A stretch of DNA of 64,000 nt. Source: Dermatemys mawii. Taxonomy: Eukaryota > Chordata > Testudines > Dermatemydidae. The DNA lies in NCBI GenBank assembly GCA_007922305.1, contig ML677373.1, positions 13,293,289 to 13,357,288 on the forward strand. Direction: 5' to 3'. The number at the start of each line of letters is the position of its first letter. The stretch's first letter is position 1. This document shows positions 35,780-50,025 of the stretch, piece by piece. The notes under the pieces are model-generated. The model was not told where the DNA came from, did no database searches, and saw nothing but the letters and a program-made list of their open reading frames with translations. Both the position numbers and the translations under genes were made by a program.

Positions 35780-36178
35780 GAGTCTACACTGCATTGTAAT
35801 CTCAGATCTGTGGGACCCAGGCTTAAGGACTCCCTGTTTCCAAGCCCACCCTTGAGTGTCCACACTGTACTGTAAACCTGGGCTTACAACTGCTGGACCT
35901 GGGTATCACAGCTGTGCTAACGCGTTCATACATGGCACTACCCAGCCCGTCTGACTTGGGTCTGTGGCTTGAGCTGCGTCCAGACTGCAGAATGACAGGG
36001 CTTGGACCCAAGTCGCGATGGGACTCAGGTTCTTACCCTCCCCTCAGCAGGGTCCTAGGATCTGGGCCCTAAGTGCTCGCAGACCAACTTGGACTGATTT
36101 GTGTGTGGACAGAAGCTGGAGCTTGGGCTCAAACCTAACTCAGAGCCTGGGCTTAATGTGTAATATAGACATAGTCAG
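35780..36178. mobile_element. Non-autonomous TIR element (TCTACACTG type), degenerate
   Basis: AGTCTACACTGCATTGTAAT on the left, an internal GTCCAGACTGCAGAATGACA, and TGTGTAATATAGACATAG on the right. It is rich in GGGCTTGGACCC-like palindromes. Related in ends to the element at 18030-18235. Confidence 0.55.
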
Positions 36179-36423
36179 TAAGGCCAGCAGGATTTTGGCC
36201 CTGAAGTCACCATAAACCGATCAGCTGTCTGTCTCCTCCCGCTCTTGGAATGGTTTGCTTCTGGGGCATTGTCCATCTTCCTCCAAGTCAAAAAGATTCC
36301 ACAGCGCTGCCAATGCAATTTAAAGCAGTTCCCTGGCTTAGTTCACAGGAGGAGTGCAGGATTTCTAACTGGTTATACATGTTAGACAGATACCCTGACT
36401 GCAAGGAAGCACCAATGACTCCT

Positions 36424-36612
36424 AATATTCCTAGCTGTTACCTAGCACTTTTCATTTGGAAAGCTCAAAGGACTTTCTAAAGGAGGGAAGCAACTTTATC
36501 CCCATTTTACAGGTGGCAAAACTGAGGCAGAGGGCAGTGAAATGATGTGCCTAAAGTCATACAACTATCCAGTCACAGATCTGGGGACAGAACCCAGGTC
36601 ACTGCACAGTAC
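36424..36612 (-). repeat. MIR / CORE-SINE copy
   Basis: Reverse orientation: TACCTAGCACTTTTCATTTG, CCCCATTTTACAGGTGGCAA, AACTGAGGCAGAGGGCAG, AAGTCATACAACTATCCAG and CAGAACCCAGGTCACTGC. Confidence 0.85.
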
Positions 36613-39600
36613 TCTACCCATTAGGCAACACTGCCATCTCTGATTTGCATATATGCCTTACAAGTCAGCTGGAGAGTTCACATGTTCTAATTGCATGTCA
36701 GATGCTACTGGGAACAACAAACTCCTTTTGGAGAGGCTGCTTGTGAAAGCAGTGCGTGGGCCAGTCTGGGGCACACCCACTGGAACACCTGTAAACACAC
36801 TGCCCTTTCAGACAGAAACCGATTCAGACTGTGTCCTTGAGCCCAATAATAAAAAACACCTGCACCGTCTTCCAGTGCAGAGAATCAAAGGTCAGTGCAG
36901 GGCTCAAATGCTGTCCCTGCGCCTAGGATTGGGAACGTGAGTTCTTATACTAAACTCACCCTTGCAAATCAAGCGAAATTCCACCGAAGTCAATGAGCAC
37001 AATCCAGTGTAAATGAAGGAGACCCGCGCTCCATACAGCCGGCTTTATAAACCACGTTTAACGTTCTCACCAATGCCTGGACTCTCCCAGGGTCCTAAGG
37101 GAGGGCAAAGGGGCTCCAAGAAGACGGAAGTAAAATGCTGCAAGGCAATCTTCCCTGAAATTCCCTTGCAAGAAGACCCCTCCCAGGGCCTGTAATACAG
37201 GAGCCGACACTCAGGGCTGTTACTACACAGGAGATGTGAAAGCTGAAATAGAAATGAACCAGGCTTTGCTCACAGAGCTGCACTCCCTGATCTGCTTCTC
37301 CCTGCTCCAAACACCCCCTCCCTTGCCCCGCCAGTCCCTAGCCGGTATTTTGACCCGTTCTTACAACAAATTATAGGGTTTTATCCGCAGTTTCCTTTAC
37401 TCCCTATTGCTCGGTTACTGACTATCCACTTGTGCTGAGCCATCCCAGCACGCAACGTCCTGGAGGCATCATCAGAGATGCTGAGTTGGGCCTGACATGG
37501 CGTCTGGCAGCCTGTGGGAAAGTTGGCTCCTTGGTTCTCCCTGATGTTTATATTCATCTTCGCCAAGCCACCCAGCTGGAAAACGCCCGACAGGCTCTGT
37601 CGGGATATCTGCCACCATGCCAGTTTGGAAACTGTGCGTTTGTGCACCCTTGAGTTGTCAGCTCATCAGGATGGGGGCTGGCCAGTACTTGGAAGGGACA
37701 AGGGAGACTTCCCAAGGGAAAGCAGGGGCCAGATCAGAATATCCCCTGTTGCTGAAAGGGGAAACTTACCGCAGAAAGCCTGTTGGGCTCAGGGAGGGTG
37801 GGGTGCTTCTGTCTCAGTGGTGAGGCGATTTGCCCACCTTGGAGAACTACAGAGCATCTCAGGGTGTCCTGCAGCTGATCTCTCCAGGCAAGTGCCTCAG
37901 GAGCACACTGCAGCTCTGAGACAGTAGCTGCTCTGCTGCTGGAAGTGCCATCTTTGAAATGAGAAGTCAAACCGGGGTCCTGACAACTTGTGCTCATTGC
38001 AGATGTCATGGCACTTTTTGTGTCCTGGCCAAATCCCAGCTGAGGGTAAGTCAAGGCTGCCTACTTAACTCTCCTCTGCAGGGCCACTGGGGCTTCACTT
38101 CCTGTCCTAAACTGGTGTGTGTTGCTGAGTGCTGGTGTGTTGCCAAGAGCTGATGCATTCCACCCCCAGAGGTGGCTGCATTTCAGCAGTGGGGGAAGCG
38201 GCTGTAGTGGATGAAATGCTTTGGGAGGAAATGCACCCTATGAACGCATCACATTATGAGGATTTTTAAAGACTTCCCCCCATTTGTCGGTCCCTGTCTT
38301 TGCTCAGAGTGCAGACCTCGTTCTGGGAGATCATGAGTACATGGTGGACAATGACAGGAATGTTTCAAGTCCCCACTCTAGGAGAGCACACACCGGGGGG
38401 TGGGGAGGGAAGGCACATTTCACCACCCAGCTTTATCTTCTGTGTTGCCGTGAAAGAAATTCCAGAGAGGTGAGTGGGTGACTGAACTCTATGGGCCAAA
38501 GCCAGCTCCGGCTTAAACCTGAGAGAGCAGGAGTTTCACCTGCTCACGCCAGGCTGAGTTTGACCCAGTTAACTGCGCTTTGCACGGTCAGGGCTTGAGT
38601 CTGATCTCGCATTGAGGTAGATCTGGACCCATGCCTGTGGAAATCAATAATGTTACCCTGGTATGTGTCGAGATCCCAGTTAGATCCAAGAAGTTCCAAA
38701 CGTGCCTCTGCAAGTGGGTTTTGCCTGCTTGCTTCCAGGTGTTCCCAACAGCAGCAGCTGTGGCCAATTGGCCATAAAGAGAAGGGCTTAGCAACCACCC
38801 CAGAGTGGAGAGAAGCTAGAATGGAAATGCTTGCCCTGCCTCTGCAGCCAGAAAACCACTGATTTGTAAGTGACCAGAAGTCTCTTGGGGATCAGTTGTG
38901 TGCTACTTTAGGCCAGGATGTCTTTTATTTTCTCCTTGAAAGTTGTTGCCTGCAATTAACAAAGCAGCTTTGTCTGCCGCTGGGAGACCTAGGTGCTCCA
39001 GAGGCTTCTGTATAATAGTCTCTGCACCATGAGCTTTAAAACAGTTACTGTGTGAATGTGCATCATTGCCTCTTTGAGATCATAAGGGAAGGGGCTGTCC
39101 TTTGCTCTGTGTCTGTACAGTGCCTTTTATAAGGGGAACCTGATGTGCTTGAGGACTCCAGGGTTAGTAAATCTATTTTAGATCCTACCTGAAAATCTCT
39201 TGTAACTAATTAGCTAAGGTGAGTTCCTGTCACTGCCCTCTGCTGGAGAGAATCTGACCAGTGCTGTGTCATAGGGCATAGACTGCTAATAAGGGAGATT
39301 CTCCTTTAGTGAAGTGCTAGGGGCTTGTTCTTTTGCCCTTGGGCTCTACTTAGAACTCTTACAGTGATGTCAGCAGCCAAAGGGACCTGCTCTGGGTCTT
39401 GACTGCTAGGCAGGGTCTGGTCTCTCCTACAAAGACGAGCCTGTTATACCGCTGCTGGCATTCCCAAACAGCGAGTCCAGTTGAGGGCTTTAATGGCAGG
39501 CCCAGGGGCACGTTCCAGCCTGCTGAAGCCTGCGTTAGGGCTAAACAGCTCCCAGATCTGTCATTTGCCAGCTGAGCGGTCCCACGGTCTTTCACAGGCG

Positions 39601-40729
39601 TCTCCTGTTTCATAGCTTTGTGTGGGAGACAGCCCCTTGGCGGCGGTGCCTAGTAAAGGAGGCAGGCAGAGAGTAAGGCACCATAGCAGCGAATGGGATT
39701 CGGTCGGGGCTTTGGCCCATGAAAATATGCAGGCATCACAGCGTTCTCAAGAGCAGTGTTGGAGTGAAACACGAGCTCAGGGAGATGGGCCCTGCTGCTG
39801 TTCCCCAGAGGATTTGTCAGGTGGCAGAGGGCTTTGAAGTCAAGTGGGGGAGGTGGGTTATGAAAGGTACCCAGCTGTATCACGTAAACTTACTAGAGCC
39901 GGCCGAGCAGGGGTAAGGTCAGGCTTCCACATCCCGAGCACAGACCTGTGCCCCGGTGGCAATGCACACAAAGCTCGGACGGACCAAGCCAGGAACTGGC
40001 TCAGGTCCGGGAAGGTGTTCTTCCCGCTTTCTGAGCAGCTCAGGGCAGCACGCAGAAAGACCAGCTTTGGGCCCCAGGCTGTCAGGAACAGGCAGGTGAG
40101 AGCTGGGGAGGACGCTGGAGCCAGGAGCGAGAGAGGAGTTACAGATGAACGGTGCAGCCGATTGCTCGAATACCAAAGCCAGAGCAGAATCGCTCCCTTT
40201 TGCACCGGCTGCAGTAAAGACCACACGGCCTCAAGCTGGGGCAACTCCCCGATACTTCGGGTTAATAAGATGCCAGACAGACCTGGAAAAACCACATTCA
40301 TGACCATGTGCAAAAGGCTATTCTCATCCGAGCCCCCTTCCCTACAGGAATCCCAGCTTTCACCTTGCCCTCTGGGCTGTACCATTTTCATCCCCTCCTT
40401 TGCAGGCTTTTGGATGCATTAGCCATGCTCCAGCCAAGTGCGTGGGTGGCTCTAATGTGAGGGTGCTCGGACCACACCACTGGGACTCTGTGGCTTCTAC
40501 CATGTGACCCCATTTTTTCTGGTGATCTCTTCCTGCTGTGCCACGTGGTGTGAGCCTCAGCTGTTGTTACTCCCTTCGGGAGGATGGTTGAATGGCCAGC
40601 AATGGGGTTGGCTGTGCTGAGACAAAACTGATGGAGGCCTCGCTGAAATGTCCAGCTTCTGAAACAAATCCCCCTCCTGCTGCAGGAGCCTCCGTCTCTG
40701 CTGTGCTCTGCCCAGAACTTGCAAAAGTT

Positions 40730-40846
40730 TGGTCGTCTGACGTCTGGAATACTTTGCTCTAACTCTGGTTATTGGTAGCTGGGTGGTGGTTAGCGGCCTG
40801 TGATCTATAGAAGATCTGGTCCCTTCTGGCCTCCAACTCTCTGAAG
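40730..40846 (+). mobile_element. CR1 LINE 3' end (short)
   Basis: GGCCTGTGATCTATAGAAG, ATCTGGTCCCTTCTGGCCTC and AACTCTCTGAA, the sense-oriented CR1 terminus. Confidence 0.75.
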
Positions 40847-41985
40847 AAACAAGTGAGCTCCTCCTTAGAGCTAGCAGGTTATTCCCAGCTCTACGTGCCT
40901 GGCTTTTGTGTCATGCTGCTTACCTGATGGGCACCATGAAAAACCAGGCTCCCTAGGAAACGACCATGTGCAGATGCTGCTGGGGAAAGCCAATAACCCT
41001 ATGTCTCGCTGGAGTCCCCTCCCCTGTCAATGGCAGCTTTTAAGAGGAGCTGGGATTTCCAAACATGGACATGCCAACAATGTTGTTAAGACGTTTTTGG
41101 TCAGAAAGCTGTTTTCTCTTGAGAGAGCTTCTCCGCAAGAAGGTCTGGTACATCTCGATAGCTGCAGCATCATGGCTTTCAGGTGCCCAAAGGTGAGCAC
41201 AGCACACGGACTGATAGTTTTCTTTCCCCTGTGGGAGAATGGCGCTCCTGCCATGTATGCTTTGTGCTGGATGGGGGTTGTGCTGTGACTGGGACTTTGC
41301 CTGGTCCCATACACCATCAGGGCCAGGGTTAGGAGACGTCACCCCATCACGGTACAATGACTTTTACACTTTTAGTAGTTCAGATTGCCTCTCAACAGTC
41401 CGTGTTACAGGCTCTTGTGGGGCTATAACATTCCAGCATGCTGTAGCATCACAGTCCCATGTGTTTTTTTCCTGGCATACTCACAGGAAAGTTCGATAAA
41501 AGCGTAAAATACTCTTAGTGGAAGTGGGAACATAACCGGACTATTTCTTACAACTCAGAACGATAACACCCAAGAATCCAAAAAACAGAGAGAGACAAAG
41601 CAGGCTGCTCCCTATAACACAGAAGTTAAACTCCGCCCACCTTGCTCTAGGCTGGCTCTCTGCATACTGACTCAGATATGCCCTAGTTGGCAAGCAGGAG
41701 CAGGAAACCCCTTACACATAAAGTGATAACTGTGTTAAAATTACACGCTTTCAATACACCAGGCTATGGAGCCCTGCTGCAGCCTGGAGCTGGCCCGTGG
41801 GTAGGCAGGGAGATTCTGTTTGTTGATATGGTGCGGTTTGCTTACCTAGTTCATTGAAACCAGGACTCTGTCGGCCAGTGCAGGTTCCCACTGATTGTTC
41901 TAATAAATCTGGGATGGGTGGGCAGAGGAGGAAGTTTTCAAACTGTTGACACTGGATCAGATATTCGACTTAATGACGTTTGAAC

Positions 41986-42103
41986 CTGGTCCCCTGCACC
42001 TGTGTTCCTGCAAAGCACGTAGGCATGTGACTAGTCCCATTGACTTCAACGAGGCATGTGGACTCTACGTTAAGTACATGCTTCAGTGCCTTACTGGAGC
42101 AGG
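41986..42103. repeat. Foldback repeat, TTAAGCACGTGCTTA family
   Basis: Degenerate third copy: CCTGCAAAGCACGTAGGCATG, core CCCATTGACTTCAACGAGG, then GTTAAGTACATGCTTCAGTG and ACTGGAGCAGGG. Confidence 0.6.
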
Positions 42104-43124
42104 GCCCTGATTCTCACCACCGTGGGAAAAGGGTGGAGCATCAGTGTAGCCAGCCCATGCCTGCTGAGCCCCCCTCCCCACCATGAGAATTTGGTCACTG
42201 GACCCGCATAGATGCTGACCTACTGGCCATGCCTCTTCGACATCCCTGTCCTGTCCCCCATACCGCTCCACACACTGCTGAGGAAAGAGCTGCCATGCTG
42301 CTCAGGGGCTGGGAGTCCCTTGCCCTCCATCTCTCTGATCTGTCCCTCCACCCCCCATCGCTACAGCAGAATCAGAATGATGCAGCTTTGCGGGACTTAT
42401 GCACCTCAGCAGTTGGGGGCAGCCTGTGTCTCTAATGCACTAGCTAAGCACTAATTCCAAGGGTTCAAGTCTTCCTGGGTGGCGCTGATAGACCAAGTGG
42501 CTGCTAATCTCCAAGCAATGTTCATCACCAAGATCATTAGTGCAGATATCAATTGAAAACGGAATTTAAAAAAACGACTCCAGCGTGTGGATCTTTCAGT
42601 GTGGTGCAACTCCAGTAGGTGGGTGCAGAACTTCCTAGCAATGCAACAGTCTGGGCATTAGCTTGAGTCATTGAGCTAGCTAGCTTACAGTGACTGGCCC
42701 AGCATGGTTGGCTGTGGGCAAGGACCCCAAAACAGGGTGGGCAAAGCTTGGGGTGGAACGGTGTGGTGGAGGGAGTGGGGAAGAGCTGTTGGGTTAGATG
42801 GTATGGGTGATTATTGCTGGATGTGTTTTACAGCTGCTAATAAATCCACTGAGAGGCACAAAGAACTGAGAGTAATTTATGGTGCTGAGAGCGCATCTTG
42901 CTAGGGTGGGTCTGTAAGAAATGCATCTGATCTTTCACTGACATGATCTAAATCAGGCTAATTAGCGAACACCCATTGTAGCAGCAATAACTGGGCCTTA
43001 GTGGCTGATAATGTTGAGGTATCAGAATCCACGTGCACAATTACTTCTCTGCCCCCCTGTAGAATTGTAGTTGGTACAGTCGAACAGCTGTTAGTCATGT
43101 AGTGAAGGCACCGGAGTGGGATAT

Positions 43125-43320
43125 AGGATAGTTTGGAGCAGTTCTTAACTCTGCCACAGATTCCCAGTGTGACCTTGCACAAGTCATTTAAATACTCAGT
43201 GCCTCAGTTCCCCATCTCAGAATATATCCCTGCATGCCAGGGGTGCTGTGGGGAGAAATTCCCTGATGCACGTGATGTGTTTGGATATTACAGTGGTGGG
43301 CTCATGCAAGTAGCTGGATA
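43125..43320 (+). repeat. MIR / CORE-SINE copy
   Basis: ACTCTGCCACAGATTCCCAG, TGTGACCTTGCACAAGTCA, CAGTGCCTCAGTTCCCCATC and GGGGTGCTGTGGGGAGAAAT follow MIR order. Confidence 0.85.
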
Positions 43321-46300
43321 GTTCTGGGAGCCTGTGTGGAATAAGTTCATTGTGGATGAGTGGCCTCATCCCACAGGACTCTGCCCACATAGGCATCCGG
43401 CAGAGAGGACAAGTCCTAGGCCCTGAGTGAGCTAGGCAGGAAAGCCGGCCTGCCTCTGCTCAGGGAGGACTTGAGTCTCACTCCAGCCTTAATCACAAAG
43501 AGAGGCAGGGTGTGGTGAGAGTGGACTTTTACTATTACCCATCCCAGGGTAAGCCCTGATTCCTGACCTAATCACCCTACCCTGCATTGTCTTCAGGCTG
43601 TTATTGTTTGTGTTTGGAATGGTGACTTATGTGAAGACAATGACCCCTGGTGCCCAGGATACAGCACAGAGAAGGAAGGAGGGAAATGCAAACAGCCAAG
43701 CGTACAAAATTGCCCAGGGGACAGATATCAAATTATCGTAAGGGGGCAGCATGAAAAAGTAGCTGGGAAATCAGTGGCTCCTGCCCTGTAGCATGAGGGA
43801 TTAATAGCCCTTGTTATTTAATGCCATTGCATATGCTATTCTTATTCATTTCCCTGCTTCCTCCTTCCTATGAAACCCTGGCTAATTGCCCCGCAGCAGA
43901 GAGTGCCACAGGTTAATTGCATGCCGTGGCATTCAAAAGGATTTGCATCACGTTGGCTGCAATGTGGGAGCCACTTTGATAAAACAGATTGACGAGTTAG
44001 GAAAGAACAACTCCCTCCACCCAGTTCATTCATAACCTTCCTAGGTCACCTGAGGCTAGGGGCCATTCTTGGACCAGCATCCAGATCTTTGCCCATATGC
44101 CTGACAGAACCTTTCTACGTGCCCCAATAATGTTGTTCCCCATTCCAGGCCGGGAACCAGAAATGCTGCGAGCCAGACCAGCCTCTCCCTGCATTTCTGG
44201 CTGCGAATGGAAGCAGCACACCTTTGGCAGGGGGACCAGGGATGAACAGCTGTTCCTGGAAGGATCTGGGCATTTGCCCATTAAAGAAGATCCTTGACCC
44301 TTGTGCGGAGGAGAAGGTCTAGCAGCCTAATACCAAGCACCCCTTCCACCAGGTAGGGGGAGCCAGAGTGTGCTGTAATGGGGCGGTGGAAGGGCTGAGG
44401 ATGCAGAAAGGAGTTTTGCAGGGTGCTCAGTACCTACTGGTAACGGGGACAGTATACACTGGGCTTCCCGTATAACCTGTCTTCTCTGGGTTTGTTCCTT
44501 AAGCCCTGATCCTGAGTTCCATGTAGCCGATCCCCCAATCCAGGCAGACCCTCATTAAAATACGAGGGGCTCCACATGGGTGCAAGAAGCATGTTGCAGG
44601 ATGGAGGCCTTTGTGGGCAGTTCCTCAGCCGGTGTAAACTGTCTGCAGTAGACTCCACTGGCTGCAATAGATCAATGCCAGTGTTGCACCAGATGGAGAT
44701 CTATCCCCAGAGCACGTGGCTGACACTTGAATAACAAGAGTGCTTGTCCAACCGGAGCGCGCAGCCTCCAAGCCTTGAGAGAGAGCCGCCCACTGCTAAT
44801 CCGGGCATGTACAACACTGCTTTGGTTCCATTCCACTGACCTTATTGTTTTTAAGTAGCGGAGCCTGACTTTACCGAGTGGCATTTAGCAAAGCTGTGAT
44901 CTGTGTGTGACGAAAACTCTGCAGATATGACTTCTTGTTGCTTTTAAGTACAGGACTTTTGCTGTGTCTGGTCTCAGTTTTAATGCTTGGAGCCATAGAG
45001 CCTCTCCCTCTTCTCCTGGGAGAATATTGCCCAGCCTGATCCATCTCACTTCCTGATATTCAGCCTAAATTCCCCCTTTACTAATTTCCTCCCACTCTTA
45101 GTTATGCACCCTCAGTAATTCCGCTCTGTCTCTGGTGTTTACACCCTTTAAGTACTGCCAGGTGGCTGTATCGCCCCTTAGTCACTGCTTTTGCAAGACA
45201 GATGGGAGTGAAGTAAGAGACCAAAATGCAGGTGCTTAGAAAGGTGGTGGAAGAACCAAGAGAGGATAGCAAAGTGCTCCAGGTACTGGGGAAAAACCTT
45301 CTTGGTAAAACCCTCAGCCTGACAGTCTCTGGAGATCCCTCTACACCGACACAAATGAACCAAAAGCCTGGCACTGAGCCAGATGGTGATTTCAGTCACT
45401 AGGGTAAATCCGGAGTGACGCTACCTTCACTGGCGGAGCAGGATTGGCACCCCGTGGAAACGGGATAAATCCCTGCTTTGCCTTGAGTGTGTTACTCTGG
45501 ATTTCCACTCACATGACTGAGATCAGATCCAGGCCCTGTGAGCTTTCATTTATCCCAATGAAATGTGGCTAGTTAACTTTTCACCTCTCCTGGCTGTTGC
45601 CTGTTTCCAAGACAAATGGCAGGCCAGGTGGTGATGAGGTTCTTGAGCAGAGCACCCCCGTGTGGGGAGTCTCCAAATGAAACTGACAATCCTTCAAAAT
45701 TCCTGGAAAGATCTATTGCAGAATCAGTGACCCCTTGGAGTCATTTACACATGAGCAAAATGGCTGAGAAACACTAGCAAATTCAGAACCCTCCGACTCC
45801 CATCTCTGGCAGGGTTTCAAATTCACTTTGCACGTCACTAGCTACATGTGGTGCAGGGCAATGGAGGACCAGGCCCTGAGATCCTGATTCTCACCGCATT
45901 CTGGTGTAAGTCAGGAGGAGCACATGGTGCAATCCATGCAGTTACCCCAGCACTAGTGTCAGCGAGAGGCGTAACAGACCATGTTAGCATGTCTTGTTCC
46001 ATAACCGAGCGAGCGAATGCACCTGCCAGTGAGTCTGCAACCTCCCTGCCCGAGTTAAGGAAGGACAACTCCAACAGCAGCAAGAAAGATAAAAAAGAGG
46101 AGAAACCTCCTGTTTCACTGACCTTGCTCCATCACTGGCTTCCCGAAGGTGTGGTGGCTCAGTTGCTAGGATTGTGAGGAACCTGCGGTGGTCAGTGGTT
46201 TAGACACAGCCCGGGTATAAGGAGGAGGAACGGGTGTCAGGGCTTCATTCCCAGCCAACCAGAAGATCCAGAAACCTGCTTGAGGAGTAGCAGCGAGGCA

Positions 46301-46434
46301 CCAGGCAGGCAGAGCAAAGAGACCCAGAAGCGAATTAGCTTTGACAGATGCTGGTATATCACCCTTGCTCTTTACTAAGGTCCCTGCCTCCCTCTGAAGC
46401 ATTGCTCCGCCTCCTAGTGTGTGAATAATGCCTG

Positions 46435-46612
46435 TTGCTGGAGCGCTAATCCCTGGCTCTGCCACTGACTCACTCTGTGACCTTGGGCAAGTCCCCTGAC
46501 CTCCCTGCACCTTGATTTCCCCATTCTGCAAAATGGAGACCAATTCTTACCATACGGGATGTTGTGTCATTCGCTAATGGGTTTAACGCATTCTGCAAAG
46601 TGCTGGGAACTG
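46435..46612 (+). repeat. MIR / CORE-SINE copy
   Basis: CCTGGCTCTGCCACTGACTC, GTGACCTTGGGCAAGTCCCC, TTTCCCCATTCTGCAAAATG and CTGCAAAGTGCTGGGAACTG. One of the best-preserved copies in the window. Confidence 0.88.
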
Positions 46613-49600
46613 TCTTCTGCTCTCGTGTCCGCTCAGGCAGCCCTAGTGGACTTGCACGCTGTAACTGAGGGAAGAATTTGGCTCCTGATGCTTTGAAAGT
46701 GCTATAAAAACACCACAGCTCTGAGGTTGCTGAGAGTAGAATTTTGCCCACGGTTCATTCATGTTTGTTCACGGTGCACGTACCTGCTAAGGAGCTTGTG
46801 TGCTCAGTGTAACAGATTTGGGGGCTTGGACTGCAGGGATTCAGTGACCCAACGTCAGTCTCAGGCTCTCATTCATGAAATCAGAGGTTTCTGTGTGGTT
46901 TGCATCAGCTGGCAGTTAGCCACCGACTAGCAACACATTGACAAAACCAACTCATTTTGCCTGCAGGCTGGGTGAGCAAAAAGGCGTCCCCTCTGCTAAC
47001 ATGTTTTGCATGTATGTGCCATAATCATTAAGGGGGAAAGTGCTCTCCAGTCATGCTGCTCTTGGCATTGGCCTTCCTTTTCCCCCATGTGTTGCAGTGA
47101 ATTCCTCACATCATTCTGCCTCTGCCTGTCAGGAAGCTAGAGCCCAAGGACCGGCCAGCCCTATGCCCCAGTGGTGCGCTTTGTGCACTGAAATCTGGAA
47201 GATGTGTTGTGGGGTTTTAGAAGCACACGGAGGTTTGTCTTGGCTGGTCCCACTGCTGCCTCTCCAGCTCCGGCCACCTGGGAGCAGTTTAAAGCCTCTC
47301 TCATCTGAGTTCTTTCTCTTCTTCCACCAACTTCTATCACCTCCTTCTTTGTTGCAGGCAGCTGAATGGAGCAATAAAGCCAGGGGAAGAAATAAAAAAC
47401 TCCTGGCCTCCCAGGGGGATGGGGAGCATTTGTTGTCTCCTTCCACCTCCATGTGCTACCCTACCCAGGGGCATGGGGGGAGTGAGGGCTGCAGGGTCTG
47501 CCAGATGGGGCAATGATGGGTGGGAGGGGGGAGGAGAAGGGAGGAATGCTGGGGGCAGGGGAGGATTTGCTAGAAGTGTAGGATGGCCAGAGGGGGCCAG
47601 TGAGGGATAATAAGGGAATGGAGGAAGGAGGAAGAGAAAATTAGGCAAGCCCAAGGGATACTGTTCCTCTAGGGACTTTCCCCCCCCCACTCAACACTAG
47701 TAGAGAACCGGAGATAAGGATGGGAAGAAGGATAGAGAGACGGACGATGACTGGCCCAGATGGAATCCAGCCTCTGATGTAATTTTGTCTTGCTGCACAT
47801 ACCTCTTCCTGGTACTGCTCATTCCTTACGTCATGTGGCCACAATTAGCAGCATAATTGGCTGTAGATTCCCACGGCTGAATCCAAGGGGGATGGTGGAT
47901 CAGACTCAGGTGTCTGGCTTGATACCCTGGTGTTTGATTTTCCATGCATATTGGAAGTGGTGGGCGGGGGAAGAGGGGGGTCTGTTACCTCAGCAAGATC
48001 CTTTGATCTGCCCTTAATCTGACAGCAAGCAAACCGAATGGCAAGGAAAGCATCATCAGAGGAAAGCAGGCAGGCGTCCAATGGGAAATGCGGAAATGTG
48101 GGCCACTGGGCCCCAAGGATAGTCTCAGCCCAGGCTCCCGCTCTCTCCACCCAGGAAATGGCTTCTGTGTCCTGCCTGAGTGGTCCTGGGGCTCTCCCCA
48201 GGCTGCTGCTGCCCTTCAACTGGGGAGCCCCTGCCTCTCCCAGGATGCCACTGTCCCTGGTAGGGTGGCACCCAACTGGGCTTTACCATGGGCCTCAATG
48301 CTGCAGCCAGGCCCCCTGGCTTCTGCTGCAGATGGGGAAATTCTATGGCAGCTGCATTCTTATGTATTAAACGGCTGACTGAAGTTCCTCACTGACTCTG
48401 TTGCTGAATGAAATATGGGAGACGCTGATACCCACCGCGCAGGGCCCCTTGTGCCATTGCGATTGACAGGCGAGTTCGTTCACGCTGTTTGCAATCTTCC
48501 CCTTTTCGACGTGCTGCCTCGTTCTGCCGTGGCGGCACATAATTGAGTCACAGAAGTGGTCAGCAGAGGGATGCGGAGGTTTTGGCCCCTGGAAAGGTGT
48601 AGGAGTGTGGAGTACACTGGCCCTTGACTTAGAAGCCTTTTTGCCTCTTTGTGGATCAGTGAAAACAAACAAAGGACTGGGCCATTGAGGAGGCTTTTCC
48701 CCAATGGAGCTTTGACTAAGCAGCAAAGCTCAGAACTGCAGGAGATTTCGGTGTGGGTTTCTGGTTCCGTTTGTCCCTACTTCTCGGTTTAAAAGAGAAG
48801 CTTTTTGTTTAATTCTTGCTGGGGAACGAAAGGCTGCGTCCCAGCCAAGCACCCCCAAAGGGTCCACAATTATACGGGCAGCCTCCCCATCAGTGCTCAA
48901 GGGGAAGTGGTTACAAATAAAGACACAGTCCGTGGAGGGGCAATAGGTTGAACTACCAGTCTGCGGACAGCCGCAGCTGGAGAGATGTAACGTACCCAGA
49001 GGGGAGCCCTGCTCTGACCGGCACGGGCACAGTGATTAGGATGGTAGCTTGCGTGGGGAGTGGGCAGATTGGTCATGCATCAGGAGGTGAAGAAAGGGAG
49101 AGATGGAGGGGACTAGGGCGTGAGGGTCAAAATCTAAAACTCCATCCAGTCCTGTAGGATCCTGCTCCAGCATCCTGCAAATCTCCCCTCAGGCCTGGGG
49201 ATGAAACTCTTGCTCCTTTATGACCCTTAGCTAGACAAGGCGCTGTCTATGGGGAAGATTGATCTGCCTCCTGCCTCCCCCTGTGCTCTCCCTCCAGGCC
49301 CAAAAAGACAAAGGGACCAGGGTTTGCCAAAGGTATCAACCAGTGACCCAAAGAGCTTGTGTCTGAGCAGAGGGCTGCTTATCCGAGCCCCAGGGGAGGG
49401 GAGGGACTTTCAGCTCTTGAATTCCTGCTGCTCCCAAGCTTAGTGGGAGGAGCTGCCTGTGGAGACTGGACAGACCAGTGTGGTGTATTTCCACTGACTG
49501 CCCAAGGGATGAAACCAGACCTGAGCAGGAGAGCGGCGGTTTCTCCTCCCACTGCAGCAGCACAATACCTGGCTTATGTAAGAGGGTGACATAACTTGGC

Positions 49601-50025
49601 TTGAGCAACGTTGAGCCATCCTAGGTGATTAGCAGCAGCGTGGCCCTAGCGTTTGTGGCCAGTACTCTAATACCACTGCAGGAGGAGCCGAGCTATGGCC
49701 TCCGGTACTGGGCATTGCCTGTGTGAGTGATAAACCCCGACAGAGGGTGTGGGCCCCTCGTACTTCGGTGTGTTCCTCAGGTGTGCCGCAAGGCAAACGG
49801 TTCCACCCGAACTCTGTGCCAATGACCTATTGGCGTGAGCCGGGGTGCTGGTAGGTTAAGCAGTCATGCAGAATTAAACCAGCCAAGGGGCAAAATCGAC
49901 TCGCCCGCCTTTACCATGGTGAGCGAGTGAATAAACAAAGGGGACCTGACTCAGCCATCCAAACACATTATGTACCTGGGGCCTGCGGGTGACAAGAACT
50001 CTGCATGGCAGGAGTACCTTGTCTA

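Larger units (their letters stand above)
28766..41000. other. Gene-poor region, first third
   Basis: No recognisable gene. Besides the listed repeats it contains an A/T-rich repeat-like segment (about 31320-31540, with many TTTTCAA and TTGAAA words and a G run at about 31427) and a hAT-like fragment (about 34815-34940). Two long unrecognised open frames also lie here (29986-30513, and 39844-40422 with an overlapping antisense frame). FADS6, expected after USH1G in human, is not found. Confidence 0.6.

Noticed and set aside
39844..40422. 192-codon open frame on plus, with a 177-codon frame on minus over the same bases
   Set aside because: Both strands are open, neither translation resembles a known family or has splice context, and the composition fits a GC-rich stretch poor in stop codons. 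Kept only as a note in the region entry.
47337..47690. Pro/Leu/Ser-rich minus frame
   Set aside because: Translation of the GA-rich tract at 47480-47640.
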